A DNA stretch of 64,000 bases, taken from the NCBI GenBank assembly GCA_002786025.1, contig NHNW01000073.1, positions 186,001 to 250,000 of the forward strand, given 5' to 3'. Position 1 is the first letter of the stretch. Every line of letters begins with the position of its first letter. The DNA is from Zasmidium citrigriseum (taxonomy: Eukaryota; Ascomycota; Dothideomycetes; Mycosphaerellales; Mycosphaerellaceae). Below are positions 62,890-64,000 of this stretch, one piece after another. The notes under the pieces are model-generated. The model had not been told where the DNA came from, made no database searches, and saw only the letters and a list, made by a program, of their open reading frames with translations. A program made the translations under genes and the position numbers.

Positions 62890-64000
62890 ATGTCTTCGAC
62901 TTCGAAGGATGGCCTGTTGGGCCTTACAGGCACCTTTCTTGGCCTCTCCATCATCTCGCTGGGCCTGAGGCTCTACGTTCGGGGCAAAGAACGTGTGAGA
63001 CCATTCGTTGACGACTGGTTCGCCGTAGTGGGCGTGGTGAGTTAAAAATGCTGCCAATCTCAGCACTTGGACTGACATGTCTAGGTTTGCTTTCTTGGAT
63101 CGTGCATTGTAACATTTCTATGTGAGCGAAACCGGCCATGCAGTACGAGGTAGAGAACGAACTGACGATTTGTCAGTTGTGCACTACAAGATCTTAGGAT
63201 ATGCCAGTAGCGACTTCACACCCGCAGAGGTCCAAGCCCAAAATGAACCCTCTGGCAAGGTGAGACCATCCTCCCAGAAATCTCATACAAAACCAAACGA
63301 CTTACATACTCACAGCTCGGCTACGCATTCGACTTCATCAACACGACCACCCTGGCAGCGATCAAACTTAGCGCCTTGTTCCTCTATCAACGACTCCTCG
63401 TATCCGGCGCCCGCAAACGAGACTACTTCAATGGCCTACTCATAGCCATGGCGGTCATCGTGGTCTGCTGGTACATTACGTTCATGTTTTTGGCTGCCTT
63501 CCAGTGCCGAACGCACTTCCAAGCTGTCTCACATGGCGAGGGAGACAAGTATTGTGATTTGAACTTCCCATGGGCTTTGGGCCTTGCCGTTTCGGACTTC
63601 TTGCTTGATCTGATCGTTTTGGTGTTGCCAATGCATCGGGTGAGTAGTATTGAGAACTCACGCGCGGCTGAGAGCCTTACTGACAGCATGCTCTCCCAGA
63701 TATGGCAGTTGCGTATTAGCACAGCGAAGAAGCTATCGATCATGGGCATCTTCGCTCTAGCTTTCGTGTAAGTTCTCCTGACTATCCATCTTGATCGGAA
63801 AATCCACTCACTCACACTTCTCACAGTGGTCTCGGCGCCTCCATCGCCCGCCTCTACTTCTACGTCCACGACCGCGGCGGCGTCTTCTGGCTCCACCACG
63901 ACTTCGAACGTCTCTACACCCAAATCATCTACATCCAAATGCTCGAATCTGGCATCTCCATCACCGCCATCAACATCCCGTGTCTCTGGGGTCTCTTCCA
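62890..64000 (+). CDS. SAT4/PTH11-like integral membrane protein (rhodopsin-domain family), partial
   Basis: Six exons inside the window, 62890-63036, 63085-63121, 63177-63259, 63316-63639, 63700-63767 and 63827 to the edge; the 3' end is missing. Introns are 48-60 nt. The family layout is clear: LGLSIISLGLRLYVR in helix 1, RPFVDDWFAVVGV, LGYAFDFINTTTLAAIKLSALFLYQRLL, FQCRTHF, then DFLLDLIVLVLPM and LSIMGIFALAFVGLGASIARLYFY. These seven-helix fungal proteins are related to the PTH11 class. Some sense surface cues; most have no known ligand. Intron 4 (63640-63699) is 60 nt with no in-frame stop, so retention would insert 20 residues. Confidence 0.85.

Noticed and set aside
1..64000. CRISPR arrays, bacterial operons, prophage or integrated virus
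   Set aside because: No spaced direct repeats, no ribosome-binding-site-driven gene trains and no viral replication or capsid genes were seen; gene structure is fungal throughout.

Overview
The window is chromosomal DNA of a filamentous ascomycete (Pezizomycotina). The evidence is the density of 45-62 nt GT-AG introns with CTRAC-like branch sites, two HET-type genes, 2EXR, TRI12, UstYa and SAT4/rhodopsin-type fungal families, and a block mutated by repeat-induced point mutation (RIP). A dothideomycete is my guess for the class, not something the sequence proves. All gene models were built by reading splice sites and checking phase by hand; exon coordinates are in the entries.

Layout. Positions 1-4155 are a RIP-saturated repeat block in which I found only four CpA/TpG dinucleotides. 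It carries what looks like a fossil, intron-bearing gene on the minus strand. From about 4.16 kb normal gene-rich DNA starts: a PH-domain protein with a long charged tail (5.0-7.0 kb), a UBTD-type ubiquitin-like protein whose first exon is only the ATG (8.4-9.3), a LYR-motif protein (9.8-10.7), a 2EXR protein (11.4-12.6), a membrane protein with a TIR/HET-like core (13.2-16.0), a secreted PHB-depolymerase (16.2-17.6, minus), a short hypothetical (18.5-19.0, minus), a secreted beta-lactamase-like protein (20.0-21.9, minus), the HOG-pathway MAPKKK Ssk2 (22.5-26.9, minus), an NmrA-like protein (27.7-28.7), a DHA1 MFS pump (29.2-30.8), a hypothetical (31.1-31.8), a repeat-rich cell-surface protein (32.2-35.8, minus), a LAMTOR1/Ego1-like lysosomal anchor (36.9-37.5), a ZNFX1/SAD-3-type helicase (38.5-43.7), a BTB-like protein (44.1-45.1), a mitochondrial oxodicarboxylate carrier (45.6-46.9), an arylsulfotransferase-like secreted protein (47.6-49.3), Npr3 (49.6-51.5), an unusual arginase-fold protein (51.7-52.7) and a HET protein (53.1-55.4).

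The last 9 kb looks accessory. A TRI12-type efflux pump, a CmcJ/AsaB-type oxygenase-like protein, an S33 alpha/beta hydrolase, a UstYa-family oxidase-like protein and a 56-residue secreted peptide lie together (55.5-61.9 kb). They could form a small secondary-metabolite or RiPP-like locus. A SAT4/PTH11-like membrane protein runs off the right edge.

Functional links inside the window: Ego1-like and Npr3 both act on TORC1 amino-acid signalling at the vacuole; Ssk2 feeds the HOG stress MAPK path; the ZNFX1-type helicase belongs to a family used in fungal small-RNA silencing, a genome-defence theme shared with the RIP block though not mechanistically tied to it.
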